NCBI GenBank assembly: GCA_030263665.1 | Contig: SZPK01000008.1 | Location: forward strand, 186,001-250,000 | DNA: 64,000 nt | From: Villigracilis sp024434165 | GTDB lineage: Bacteria; Chloroflexota; Anaerolineae; Anaerolineales; Villigracilaceae | Direction of reading: 5' to 3' | Part shown: piece by piece, positions 48,399 through 58,174 of the stretch | Numbering within the stretch: the first letter of the stretch is position 1 | Layout: each line of letters opens with the position of its first letter | Notes under the pieces: model-generated | Seen by the model: the letters and a program-made list of their open reading frames with translations, nothing else | Database searches by the model: none | What the model was told of the DNA's origin: nothing | Made by a program: the position numbers and the translations under genes

Positions 48399-48509
48399 TC
48401 AAAGTTATATATTCTGGGATGACTTCCCCCTCTCCCGATGGGAGAGGGCAGGGTGAGGGCTTTGGGCGGGGAACCTAGAAAATCTATTGGAAGGCGGCAA
48501 CTTGAGTTA
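48399..48509. mobile_element. MITE-like element B, copy 3 (partial)
   Basis: It shares TTCTGGGATGACTTCCCC and CTCTCCC-gat-GGGAGAGGG with copies 1 and 2 and has their right end GGCAACTTGAGTTA, but lacks the left end. The final TTA is the TAA stop of the rhomboid gene on the minus strand. Confidence 0.65.
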
Positions 48510-49160
48510 ATATCTTCTGCGCGCAAAGAAGCGGACGGAGAACATTCCAAAGACGAACCCGCCGATGTGCGCCCACCAGGCAATGCCGCCCAGGTCTGCG
48601 CCCTGCAGGGCGAGCCAGCCGGAGAACAACTGCGATACAAACCAAAAGCCGAGGAAGATCGCCGCCGGTATCTCCACCAGCGTGAAAATGAAAAAGATGG
48701 GCACCAGGCTCGCCACCCGCGCATGAGGGAAGAGGATAAGATACGCCCCCAGCACTCCCGCAATCGCTCCGCTGGCGCCGACCATTGGGACCTGGCTGGC
48801 AGGGGAAAGGTAGGTTTGCAGGAGGGCGGCGGCGGAGCCGCTGAACAGGTAGAAGACGAGGTAGCCGGCGTGCCCCATGCGGTCTTCGATGTTGTCGCCG
48901 AAAACGATCAGGGTCCACATGTTGGCAAGGATGTGCACCCAGCCGCCATGCAGGAACATACTGGTGACGATGGTCACCCAGCTGCCGGCGTAGTCTGTGG
49001 TCAATTTTGCGGGCACCAGCCCCCAGTCGCGGATGAAGCGGTAGAGTTCCTGATCGCCCAGCGTTATTTCATAATAGAAGACCAAGCCGTTCAGCAGCAC
49101 CAGAATCCAATTTACCAATGGGAATCTGCGCGGACGCGCCGTGTCATACAGGGGTAACAT
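48507..49160 (-). CDS. Rhomboid-family intramembrane serine protease
   Basis: This 217-residue polytopic protease cleaves membrane proteins within the bilayer. Six helices are apparent. HGGWVHILANMW is the conserved first His region, VGASGAIAGVLGAYLI holds the catalytic Ser in GASG, and WWAHIGGFVFGM holds the catalytic His. N-terminal RPRRFPLVNWILVLLNGLVF is the usual start. It overlaps the stop of the flippase-like gene upstream (TAATG), so they are coupled. The stop codon coincides with the right end of element B. Substrates are unknown. Confidence 0.93.
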   Translation of the reverse strand: MLPLYDTARPRRFPLVNWILVLLNGLVFYYEITLGDQELYRFIRDWGLVPAKLTTDYAGSWVTIVTSMFLHGGWVHILANMWTLIVFGDNIEDRMGHAGYLVFYLFSGSAAALLQTYLSPASQVPMVGASGAIAGVLGAYLILFPHARVASLVPIFFIFTLVEIPAAIFLGFWFVSQLFSGWLALQGADLGGIAWWAHIGGFVFGMFSVRFFARRRY

Positions 49161-50185
49161 TAAGTCTGTTCTTCCGTTGGTTCCTTGTTCCGAAGGTTCA
49201 TCAACTGCCGGTACAAGCCCGAAAGGGTTTCCCCTTCGCGCAGGAGACCGATACCCCCAATTACACCGCTGTTCAGGTAATTGTACAAGCGTGCCGTTAG
49301 TGCTACTGCCAGCGAAGTGGACTGGTCGCCGGTGAAGAGGGTCAAAGCCGCGCTGATCGCGCCTTCAAAGGTGCCCACGCCGCCGGGCAGGGCAGGGATG
49401 GCTCCGCCGAACGCCGCCGCGCCAAGCACGAACAGCATCCAGTGAAATTGAGCCTGCGGGAAGAACGCCAGGGTGATGACGTAATAGGCGACCAGGGCGA
49501 CGAACCAGTTTATCGTCATCCAAAACAGGAAGCGCAGAAAAAGCCAGCCGTCGGTGAGAACGGCGAGACCGTCCAGGAACGATTCGAGGAAACTGCCGCC
49601 GAAGCGCTGCAGGGCGGTCCAGCGCGTGCTCAATTTGTGGAACAGGTCGAGCGCCCATTGACGGTTGCGGGCGAGCACGTACATCATCGCCAGCCCGACG
49701 ATCATCGCCCCGCCCACAACATAGCCGATGCGCTCCGAGCCTTGCGCGCCGACTACGAAGGGCAGGGCGGCAAGCAGGATCGCGGCGGAGAACGCCAAAT
49801 CCACCACACGTTCGATGATGATGGTCGGCAGGATTTCGCTGAATGTCATGCCCGATTTCCGGCTGAGCAAAAAGACACGCCCAAGTTCGCCGAGCCGGAA
49901 GGGAAGAAAAGCGTTCAGCAAATACCCCTCCCCGGCGGAGAAGACCACATCCATGTACTTGGGTTTATCGCGCAGGAGGATGCGCCAGACTTTGGCGCGG
50001 ATGAACAGCCAGACAAAGGACAAGACCGCCGAGCCCGCCAAAATGCCGTAGTTGGCATTTTTTATGGAATTCCACATGGTTTGAAAATCCACAAAATAAA
50101 GAAGGGCGGCGATGAGGGCAATGCTGATGATTGCGCCGGGGATGATTCGTTTGATATCTTTCATAGTTGTCGCCACAACCCTCAT
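49160..50185 (-). CDS. Flippase-like membrane protein (LPG synthase transmembrane domain family)
   Basis: The protein has 341 residues and about eight helices. It belongs to the family around the transmembrane domain of lysylphosphatidylglycerol synthases (UPF0104/AglD-like). LLNAFLPFRLGELGRVFLLSRKSGM is the conserved Gly/Glu-Arg loop, and GGAIPALPGGVGTFEGAISAAL near the C-terminus is the other family hallmark (PGGxGxxE). Such proteins are thought to move lipid-linked material across the membrane. Two starts are possible, ATG at 50185 and ATG at 50164; neither has a good ribosome binding site. It precedes and overlaps the rhomboid gene. Confidence 0.85.
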   Translation of the reverse strand: MRVVATTMKDIKRIIPGAIISIALIAALLYFVDFQTMWNSIKNANYGILAGSAVLSFVWLFIRAKVWRILLRDKPKYMDVVFSAGEGYLLNAFLPFRLGELGRVFLLSRKSGMTFSEILPTIIIERVVDLAFSAAILLAALPFVVGAQGSERIGYVVGGAMIVGLAMMYVLARNRQWALDLFHKLSTRWTALQRFGGSFLESFLDGLAVLTDGWLFLRFLFWMTINWFVALVAYYVITLAFFPQAQFHWMLFVLGAAAFGGAIPALPGGVGTFEGAISAALTLFTGDQSTSLAVALTARLYNYLNSGVIGGIGLLREGETLSGLYRQLMNLRNKEPTEEQT

Positions 50186-50191
50186 GCCGAG

Positions 50192-50412
50192 GGCTTAGAA
50201 AGTGTTTTGAAATTCGTTTATAACCACAGATGAACACGGATAAATTGGATTTAAAGCCCTTAAATTGGCGTTTCCGTCAAAAATCAACGTTCCTCCGCGT
50301 TTACACTGGCACCGAACGCAAGTGCGGTGTCTGTGGTGAATTTTGATTTAGAAAACACTCTCTTAGGGTCACGAAGGCGCACAAAGATTTTCCTTTGCGC
50401 GCTTTTGCGGTT
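50192..50412. repeat. Large imperfect inverted-repeat element plus dispersed repeat
   Basis: The left arm at 50193-50240 (TTAGAAAGTGTTTT...ACCACAGA) is inverted at about 50326-50368 (...TCTGTGGT...AAAACACTCTCTTAG). It is followed at 50371-50412 by the dispersed repeat worded AAGGCGCACAAAGATTTTCC, CGCTTTTGCGGTTAAG. I see no reading frame in the gap. Confidence 0.6.
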
Positions 50413-50422
50413 AAGAAAAACC

Positions 50423-52222
<1,800 letters not shown>

Positions 52223-52245
52223 AGGCGAACGAAGTATACCCGATT

Positions 52246-52262
52246 AAAAAGTGACAGTCACC
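52246..52262. repeat. GTGAC-type palindrome, half copy
   Basis: AAAAAGTGACAGTCACC resembles the arm of the perfect inverted repeat at 60177-60228 (AAGTGACGGTCACTTTC). It lies between divergent genes. Confidence 0.45.
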
Positions 52263-52390
52263 TTGGCGGGGAATGAACAACCGGCTGACATGGGATTTCC
52301 TGCCGCTTGCGGAAAACAGTCCTTTCGTATCGTTGCAAATCATCCGGGAGAAGATACAATTTTGAGACAACCGACACGGGAAGAGAATAT

Positions 52391-53110
52391 ATGAAAAACC
52401 AGGCACAAAAAAAATCCCTGTATTTGACGTTCTACATTGCCGGCGTGGTCTTCGGGCTGGCGTTGACGCTCGCCGCCACCTGGGCGGACCTGGAAGCCGC
52501 TTTCTACGGGTTCGACCATACCGGCGGAGACCGCATGAACACGCTTCAATGTCCCATTTTGATGGGGGCGGACGAGACGGGTTCCTTTTCCGTTGAGATT
52601 ACCAACACAACGGATCGCAGTCTTTCGCCCACCATCAAAACGGACGTGAGCACGGCGCGTGCGCCAGTCTCGACGTACAACCCGATCAAACTGGAAGCGG
52701 GAGAGACGCGGCGGCTGGAATGGACAATCGGACCGGAAAACGTGGACCTCGGACGTTTCATCCTTGTACGGGCATGGATGTATGCGGCGTATCCGATCAA
52801 GGACAAGGAAAATACCTGCGGTGTGATGGTCCTGCCCCTGCCCGGCAGCGGGATGGTCTATACCTGGGGGGTGGTGGCGTTGAGTCTGCTGGGGATGGGC
52901 GGCGGCTTGTTTTTGCTGAGAAAAGCCCAAAGTCCAGAAAGAGGCGGGATGGACCTCTCCCGGATGGGCGCGCTGGCAGTCATCGTCATCGCGGGGCTGG
53001 TCATCAGTTTTATGGGGAATTGGCTGGCTGGCGTGCTGGTGCTGGTGCTTTCCTTGTTGATAAGCGTGATTTCCATCGGGTATGCGTTCAAGCCGTCACG
53101 ACCGGAATAG
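52391..53110 (+). CDS. Membrane protein of unknown function
   Basis: The protein has 239 residues. After a basic start, MKNQAQKKS, there is one helix (about residues 10-32). Then follows an external beta-rich domain of about 120 residues (SVEITNTTDRSLSPTIKTDVS onward), and then two or three further helices (from MVYTWGVVALSLLGMG). The external domain looks like an Ig-like fold with conserved Cys near TLQCPI and ENTCGV that may pair. No enzyme motif is visible. There is only a weak ribosome binding site (GGGAAGAG, 10 nt). It precedes the SPFH gene by 90 nt on the same strand, so a membrane-organising role is conceivable but not shown. Confidence 0.6.
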   Translation: MKNQAQKKSLYLTFYIAGVVFGLALTLAATWADLEAAFYGFDHTGGDRMNTLQCPILMGADETGSFSVEITNTTDRSLSPTIKTDVSTARAPVSTYNPIKLEAGETRRLEWTIGPENVDLGRFILVRAWMYAAYPIKDKENTCGVMVLPLPGSGMVYTWGVVALSLLGMGGGLFLLRKAQSPERGGMDLSRMGALAVIVIAGLVISFMGNWLAGVLVLVLSLLISVISIGYAFKPSRPE

Positions 53111-53200
53111 GGGAACCGCCAAGCCGGTGACTTTTGTAGGGCTGGCTGGAATCGAAACCCGGTTTAGAATTGGGCGTATATCGAAGGCGAAGGAGAAACC

Positions 53201-55171
53201 ATGGAAATCCTCATTACCTTAAGTATAGGGGGAATTGGCGTTCTCTTCCTGGTATTGCTGACAGGAATCCGCTTTATCCCCAACAACCGCATCGGTATTG
53301 TCGAAAAACGTTTTGGCGGGCGCTCGCTTAAGTTCGGGTTGATTGCGCTGAACGGCGAGACCGGTTTCCAACCGCAGGTGCTGCGCGGCGGTCTGCATTA
53401 TCGAATGCCCATCCAATATGCAGTGCACATCGCGCCGCTGGTGACAATAACGCAGGGCAAGATCGGGTACGTGTTCGCGCGCGACGGTCTGCCGCTCGAA
53501 CCGGCACAGGTGCTGGCTGCAAATGTGACCGCCAACGACTTTCAGGATGTGACCGCCTTCCTGAAAAACGGCGGGCAAAAAGGTCCGCAGCGCCTCATCC
53601 TGCGCGAAGGGACATACGCCTTCAACCTGATGCAGTTTGTGGTCATCACTGAGGAGCGCGTGTATTCCCTGCCGCTCAGCCGCGATGAGAATGCAGTCAT
53701 CGTGCGCATGGCGGAGGTCATCAAGGAGCGCGACGGGTTCCGCCCGGTCATCATCAAGGACAGCGACGACAAGATCGGCATTGTGACTGTTCACGATGGG
53801 CCGTCTCTGCCGCAGGGCGAGATCATTGCGCCGGTGGTGGGCGACAACCCCGAAAAAGCGGATATGTATCACAACAAATTCCAGGATGCCGACCGCTTCC
53901 TGATGGCGGGCGGCATGCGCGGACGCCAGCTGCAGGTATTGGTGGAAGGCACTTACTACATCAACCGCCTGTTTGCAACGGTGGAGATGATTCCAAAGAC
54001 GGTCATTGACGTGGGCAATGTGGGCGTGGTGGTCTCCTACACCGGCGAGCAGGGCGTGGACCTCTCCGGTTCGGAATATCGCCATGGCGAGTTGGTCCAG
54101 CGCGGTCAGCGCGGCGTGTGGAGCGAGGCGCTGCTCCCCGGCAAATATCCGTTCAACACGTATGCGGGCAAGGTCATCCCGGTACCGACTACGAACTTCA
54201 TCTTGAAATGGATCAAGAACGAGGTCGGCGCGCATAATTTCGACGAGAATCTGACCGAGGTCTCGCTCATCACCAAGGATGCGTTCGAGCCGTCCCTGCC
54301 GCTTTCGGTTGTCGTTCACATTGACTACAAGAAGGCTCCGCTGGTCATCCAGCGCTTTGGCGACATCAAACGCCTCGTGGAACAAACCCTCGACCCGATG
54401 GTGGCGGCGTACTTCAAGAACATCGCCCAGACGCGCACGCTCATCCAGCTGTTGCAGGAACGCAGCGCCATCCAACAGCAATCCAGCATGGAGATGAAGG
54501 AAAAGTTCGCGCACTATAACCTCGAGCTGGAGGAAGTGCTGATCGGCACGCCGTCTTCGCCGACCGGCGACAAGCAAATCGAAACCATCCTGACGCAACT
54601 GCGCCAGCGCCAGATCGCCGAAGAGCAGGTGGAAACCTACTCCCAGCAGGAAAAGGCGGCGGTGAAGGAGCGCGAACTGCGCGAAGCGGAATCCCGCGCT
54701 GCGATGCAGAGCAGGATGACGGAAGCCGAATTGAATATCACCATTCAATCGAACCAGGGTAAGGCGGAGTACGAACGCTCCATCCAGCAGGCGCAGCAGA
54801 TTCGCGCGCTGGCGGAAGCGGAAGCCGAGAAGGTTGCGCGTGTGGGTATCGCGCAGGCGCTCGCCACCGAAGAGCAGGTACGCGCGTATGGCGGTCCGCA
54901 GTTCCAGGTGACCCAGCAGGTGCTCAACCGCTTTGCGGAAGCCATCGAACAATCCAAGGTGGATGTGGTTCCGCGTGTGGTTGTCGGCGGCGGAGAGAAG
55001 GGCGGCAGTCAGTCTGCCAGCATCATGGAAGCCCTGCTGACCATGCTGCTCTCCGAGCGTTTCGGCGCAATGTCGAATGAAGCCAGCCAGACCCAGCGCT
55101 CGCCGGATGTGGAAGCCATGCGAGAGAAGATTTTGAAGGATATGCAGAAGAAGGAAGACAAGAAAGCCTAG
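53201..55171 (+). CDS. SPFH/Band 7 domain protein (flotillin-like)
   Basis: The 656-residue protein has an N-terminal helix (LITLSIGGIGVLFLVLLTG). Residues about 25-190 are a repeated beta-rich segment (IPNNRIGIVEKRFGG), and residues about 190-420 hold a Band 7/SPFH domain. A long Gln/Glu/Ala-rich coiled coil (about 430-590, for instance KELREAESRAAMQSRMTEAEL) follows, then a disordered tail ending KEDKKA. SPFH proteins form membrane-bound oligomeric rings that organise microdomains or shield proteases. GAAGGAG is just upstream of the ATG. The TAG stop lies in the left CTAG of a family C repeat. No NfeD-type partner gene is adjacent. Confidence 0.85.
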   Translation: MEILITLSIGGIGVLFLVLLTGIRFIPNNRIGIVEKRFGGRSLKFGLIALNGETGFQPQVLRGGLHYRMPIQYAVHIAPLVTITQGKIGYVFARDGLPLEPAQVLAANVTANDFQDVTAFLKNGGQKGPQRLILREGTYAFNLMQFVVITEERVYSLPLSRDENAVIVRMAEVIKERDGFRPVIIKDSDDKIGIVTVHDGPSLPQGEIIAPVVGDNPEKADMYHNKFQDADRFLMAGGMRGRQLQVLVEGTYYINRLFATVEMIPKTVIDVGNVGVVVSYTGEQGVDLSGSEYRHGELVQRGQRGVWSEALLPGKYPFNTYAGKVIPVPTTNFILKWIKNEVGAHNFDENLTEVSLITKDAFEPSLPLSVVVHIDYKKAPLVIQRFGDIKRLVEQTLDPMVAAYFKNIAQTRTLIQLLQERSAIQQQSSMEMKEKFAHYNLELEEVLIGTPSSPTGDKQIETILTQLRQRQIAEEQVETYSQQEKAAVKERELREAESRAAMQSRMTEAELNITIQSNQGKAEYERSIQQAQQIRALAEAEAEKVARVGIAQALATEEQVRAYGGPQFQVTQQVLNRFAEAIEQSKVDVVPRVVVGGGEKGGSQSASIMEALLTMLLSERFGAMSNEASQTQRSPDVEAMREKILKDMQKKEDKKA

Positions 55172-55255
55172 CACCCAAACAGCTTAAAAGTGTAGGGCAA
55201 AAGCGGTTGAAATTCACCGCTTTTGCCCTACATCTTCATGTCGTTTGGGTACTAG
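55168..55255. repeat. CTAG-ended repeat (family C), long palindromic copy
   Basis: It begins CTAGCACCCAAACAGC and ends with the inverted form GTCGTTTGGGTACTAG. In the centre GTAGGGCAAAAGCGGT at 55192-55207 pairs perfectly with ACCGCTTTTGCCCTAC at 55216-55231 around an 8-nt loop. The first CTAG contains the SPFH stop codon (55169-55171). Confidence 0.9.
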
Positions 55256-55264
55256 ACCGAATCG

Positions 55265-55302
55265 AAAGAGGCTGATGCGTGAAGCGCCAGCCTCTTTTTG
55301 TT
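55265..55302 (+). terminator. Intrinsic terminator after the SPFH gene
   Basis: AAAGAGGCTG at 55265-55274 pairs with CAGCCTCTTT at 55288-55297, followed by T residues. Confidence 0.8.
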
Positions 55303-55384
55303 TATCCTTGCTTATTGAAGGGCGGCAGGGATGCCCGTGTATGTGCCATTCCAAGTCTTCTCGCGCTTCCTCTAGTGACCCATG

Positions 55385-55939
55385 CTATTTCCTCACGATT
55401 GCGTACATTTCCAGATCGCTGGGCTTGCCCTTCCACACTTGATAACTCCGCAGCAGTCCTTCGAACTGCATCCCCGCTTTGAGCAGGACTTGGGATGACG
55501 CTTTGTTTTCAGGAAGAACCACCGCCTCGATCCGCACCAGAGCCAGTTTCTCGAACCCATATTGGATCAACGCCTGAGCCGCTTCGGTGGCAAATCCCTG
55601 TCCCCAGTATTTGCGGGCAATGGTGTAACCCATCTCTGCACGACGATCTCCCACAGAGATGAATCCGAAGTTGGCGATGCCGATCAATTTTTTATCGGCG
55701 CGATGTTCAATGCCCCAGGCGCGGAAATGTCCCTGCTCATAGCGGGCAATGTAACGACTCAAATCCTCGCGCGCCTCATTCAATGACATGTAACGATCCC
55801 ATGGGGTGTATCGGTCAATTATGGGGTCGGAGGCGTATTCGTACAAATCGTCGAGGTCGGTGAGGCGCAGGTCACGCAGAAGCAGGCGCGGGGTGGAAAG
55901 AAGCGGGAAATCAGGGAAGCGAGGTGTGGCAGGTTCCAT
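55385..55939 (-). CDS. GNAT-family N-acetyltransferase (RimJ/RimL-like)
   Basis: This 184-residue acetyl-CoA-dependent transferase reads TPRLLLRDLRLTDLDDLYEYASDP at the RimJ/RimL N-terminus, RRAEMGYTIARKYWGQGFATEAAQALIQYGF as the acetyl-CoA loop (QxxGxxG/A-type, GQGFAT) and NKASSQVLLKAGMQFEG as the conserved final block. It may acetylate a ribosomal protein N-terminus, an antibiotic or another amine; the branch is not clear. TATAAT lies only 6 nt before the ATG, so the mRNA appears to be leaderless. It converges on the SPFH gene. Confidence 0.9.
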   Translation of the reverse strand: MEPATPRFPDFPLLSTPRLLLRDLRLTDLDDLYEYASDPIIDRYTPWDRYMSLNEAREDLSRYIARYEQGHFRAWGIEHRADKKLIGIANFGFISVGDRRAEMGYTIARKYWGQGFATEAAQALIQYGFEKLALVRIEAVVLPENKASSQVLLKAGMQFEGLLRSYQVWKGKPSDLEMYAIVRK

Positions 55940-55963
55940 CCCTGCATTATAGATTCTCCCTCC

Positions 55964-56000
55964 AAAAAAGCCCCCAGGACATAAGTCCCAGGGCTTTGCG
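55964..56000 (-). terminator. Intrinsic terminator downstream of the aconitase relic
   Basis: On the minus strand AAAGCCC with GGAC pairs back through a short bulge to GTCC and GGGCTTTTTT. It sits directly after the relic's stop codon, as if still in place from an intact gene. Confidence 0.7.
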
Positions 56001-56010
56001 TTTCCATTTT

Positions 56011-56211
56011 TTACTTCACCAAATTCCTCAGCGCCGTGTGCAGGATGCCGCCGTTGCGGTAGTTGTTCACTCCCACATCAGTATTCAGCAGGACGGTGGC
56101 TTTGAACTCGACGACCGAGCCATCAAGGATGATACGGAGACGAACGTTTACGGGATGAGTTCTTTGGATGGGCGGGGTAATTCTGGTGTTTAACTCGTAA
56201 CCCTGCAACAC
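56011..56211 (-). pseudogene. Relic of an aconitase 3' end
   Basis: The last 34 codons, from VVEFKATVLLNTDV to ILHTALRNLVK, are identical to the C-terminus of the intact aconitase (60254-63010) at 27 of 34 positions by my count. Over the final 53 nt the DNA differs by one base. Upstream of this the frame is only loosely similar, and nothing else of the gene remains. It has the same orientation as the intact gene, 4.2 kb away, with an ABC exporter and two-component system between them. The most likely reading is a second aconitase copy that was mostly lost. Confidence 0.85.
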
Positions 56212-56217
56212 GTTTCA

Positions 56218-56249
56218 ACGAGACCGGCCCTAAGCCGGTCTCGTTTTTC
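56218..56249 (+). terminator. Orphan intrinsic terminator
   Basis: ACGAGACCGGC at 56218-56228 pairs with GCCGGTCTCGT at 56234-56244, followed by TTTTT. No plus-strand gene lies directly to the left, so it may be left over from a lost gene or act on read-through. Confidence 0.75.
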
Positions 56250-56354
56250 ATATCTGGCAATATGACTTTCGACATAGTCACAATCCTGCTTCCGAGACTG
56301 GGGCGATGCCCGGCTTTTTTGTATCATAACGGCATCAACAAAGGAGTTTTAACC

Positions 56355-57284
56355 ATGTCTCAATCAATAATCAATGTCCAAAACTTGACCGCAACCTATG
56401 GAACCGTCACAGCGCTTAACGGTGTGAACCTGACCGTGAACAAAGGCGAAATCTTTGGCTTGCTGGGTCCCAATGGCGCGGGCAAGACCACCCTGCTCGC
56501 CGTTGTGGAAGGCTTGCATAAACCCCAAGAGGGCATCGTTCACATTGGCGGCATTAACGTCCAGGCTGACTCAACCGCGACGAAACGCCAGTTGGGTATC
56601 CAACTGCAAAAGACGGCCTTGATGGACGATATGACCGTGGCTGAGCTCGTGGAAGTCTATGCCGCGCTGTATGAGGTCTACCTCACCTCCGGGCAAATCA
56701 ACAAACTGTTGGCGCGCTTTGACCTGGTCGAAAAACGCAACACACTGGCGCGCCGCCTCTCCGGTGGACAGCAGCAACGCCTGGCACTGGCGGTTGCGAT
56801 TGCCAACGACCCGCAAATTGTTCTGCTCGATGAACCCACCTCCGCGCTTGACCCGCATGCCCGCCGCGCCGTCTGGGACATCGTCCGCGAATGGCATGAT
56901 GAGGGGCGGACTGTCGTCCTCACCACGCACGCGATGGAGGAAGCCGAAGCTTTGTGCGGGCGCATCGCCATCATTGACCGTGGTCAGATCGTAGCCTGCG
57001 ACAGCCCGTCCGCCCTGATCGCCAACCTCAACCTAAATTCGATGCTGAAAGCAACCGTTGAATTGCCATTGGATCAAGTGCGGTCGCTGCCCAGCGTGAG
57101 CCATGCGCGATACACCGGTCAGCACCTGGAAATGGAAACGGCCAAACCCGAACTGACTTTGACCGCCCTCCACGCATTAGCCGCCTCTGCCGGGCGCTCT
57201 GTCCGTGACGTCATGCTGCGCCAGCCCAACCTGGAAGATGTCTTCCTGAAATTGACCGGGCGCGCGCTATCCGAATCCAATTAA
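56355..57284 (+). CDS. ABC transporter ATP-binding protein (DrrA-like)
   Basis: This 309-residue nucleotide-binding subunit of a two-gene ABC-2 exporter has Walker A GPNGAGKTTLL near residue 39, signature LSGGQQQRLALA, Walker B IVLLDEPTSALD and switch His in VLTTHAMEEAE. The C-terminal extension of about 80 residues is typical of DrrA/NodI-type exporters. AAGGAG lies 8 nt before the ATG at 56355. The permease gene follows after 26 nt, then a histidine kinase and a response regulator. This arrangement is common for efflux systems induced by cell-envelope-active compounds. Whether antibiotics are the substrate is unknown. Confidence 0.93.
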   Translation: MSQSIINVQNLTATYGTVTALNGVNLTVNKGEIFGLLGPNGAGKTTLLAVVEGLHKPQEGIVHIGGINVQADSTATKRQLGIQLQKTALMDDMTVAELVEVYAALYEVYLTSGQINKLLARFDLVEKRNTLARRLSGGQQQRLALAVAIANDPQIVLLDEPTSALDPHARRAVWDIVREWHDEGRTVVLTTHAMEEAEALCGRIAIIDRGQIVACDSPSALIANLNLNSMLKATVELPLDQVRSLPSVSHARYTGQHLEMETAKPELTLTALHALAASAGRSVRDVMLRQPNLEDVFLKLTGRALSESN

Positions 57285-57310
57285 TTGAGTACCCTGAAAG
57301 GAATTCCCCC

Positions 57311-58039
57311 ATGAAAAGATTTTTGATCCTCACCAAAGCCATCTTCCTCATGCACTTGCGAAACGGCTTTGTGTTATTCTGGAACTTTGCCTTCCCGGTG
57401 CTGTTGATGCTTATCTACGGAGTCGTTATGAGTCAGTACATGGATTATATGACCCCCGGCGTCATCGTGTTGAACGCTTTGAGTTTCGGGCTGGTCGGCA
57501 GTTCCAACATGATGCTTGAGATGCGTGAAAAGAGCGTCCTGCGCCGGTTGCAAGCCTCGCCCCTGCCTGCCGGGCAATTGATCGGCTCGTATCTCCTGGT
57601 CAACCTCCTGATCGGCATCTTGCAAAGCACGCTGATCATCATTGCCGGTGTTTTGCTCTATAAGGTTCCTGTCAGTGCGTTGAGTCTCGCGCTGGCGTAT
57701 CCGATGATCCTGGCTGGACTGCTGGCGTTCATGGCACTGGGCGGCATTATCAGTGGAGTCGCGGCAAAAGCCGGCACCGCGACAGCGGTTGGGATGACCA
57801 TCTATTCTTCGCTCATGTTTATCAGTGACATGGTCTTTCCCCTGGATATGCTGCCGGACTGGCTGCGAAATATAGTGCCTTATCTGCCTGCCTATCCTGT
57901 AGTTCAATTGGTGCGCTCAGCCCTGCTGGAAGCCACGCTCGACCCCAACTGGCTGTCGCACCTGTTCCTGCTCGCAGCCTATGGCATCGGCGCGACCTTT
58001 ATCGCTGCAAAGTTGTTCCGCTGGGAACCGAAGGCGTAA
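57311..58039 (+). CDS. ABC-2 type permease
   Basis: This 242-residue membrane subunit has six helices and pairs with the preceding ATPase. It has the ABC-2 pattern: a first helix (FVLFWNFAFPVLLMLIYGVV), an amphipathic segment, a conserved EMREKSVLRRLQASPLPAG before helix 2 (which contacts the ATPase), and FISDMVFPLDMLPDWLRNIVPYLPAYPVVQLVRSA near the C-terminus. GAAAGG with short spacing stands before the ATG. Two palindromic repeats separate it from the histidine kinase gene, so co-transcription with the sensor is not certain. Confidence 0.92.
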   Translation: MKRFLILTKAIFLMHLRNGFVLFWNFAFPVLLMLIYGVVMSQYMDYMTPGVIVLNALSFGLVGSSNMMLEMREKSVLRRLQASPLPAGQLIGSYLLVNLLIGILQSTLIIIAGVLLYKVPVSALSLALAYPMILAGLLAFMALGGIISGVAAKAGTATAVGMTIYSSLMFISDMVFPLDMLPDWLRNIVPYLPAYPVVQLVRSALLEATLDPNWLSHLFLLAAYGIGATFIAAKLFRWEPKA

Positions 58040-58048
58040 TTAATTCCC

Positions 58049-58122
58049 CTCATCCCCAACCCTTCCCCCATTGGGGGAAGGGAGTCAATCCCCTCTCCCA
58101 ACGGGAGAGGGCTAGGGTGAGG
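58049..58122. repeat. Two adjacent GC-rich palindromes
   Basis: CCCTTCCCCC-att-GGGGGAAGGG, then CCCCTCTCCC-aac-GGGAGAGGG, flanked by CCTCATCCCC on the left and GGGTGAGG on the right. Same class as the in-frame insertions at 15043 and 17351. Confidence 0.85.
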
Positions 58123-58174
58123 AAGAGTTTTGCACTCACTTTCCACTTTCCTTCTTCCAGAGTACACTTTCTAT

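Noticed and set aside
53219..55174. Long open frame antisense to the SPFH gene (651 codons)
   Set aside because: Leu/Arg/His-rich shadow with no recognisable domain. The SPFH gene has a ribosome binding site and proper domain order.
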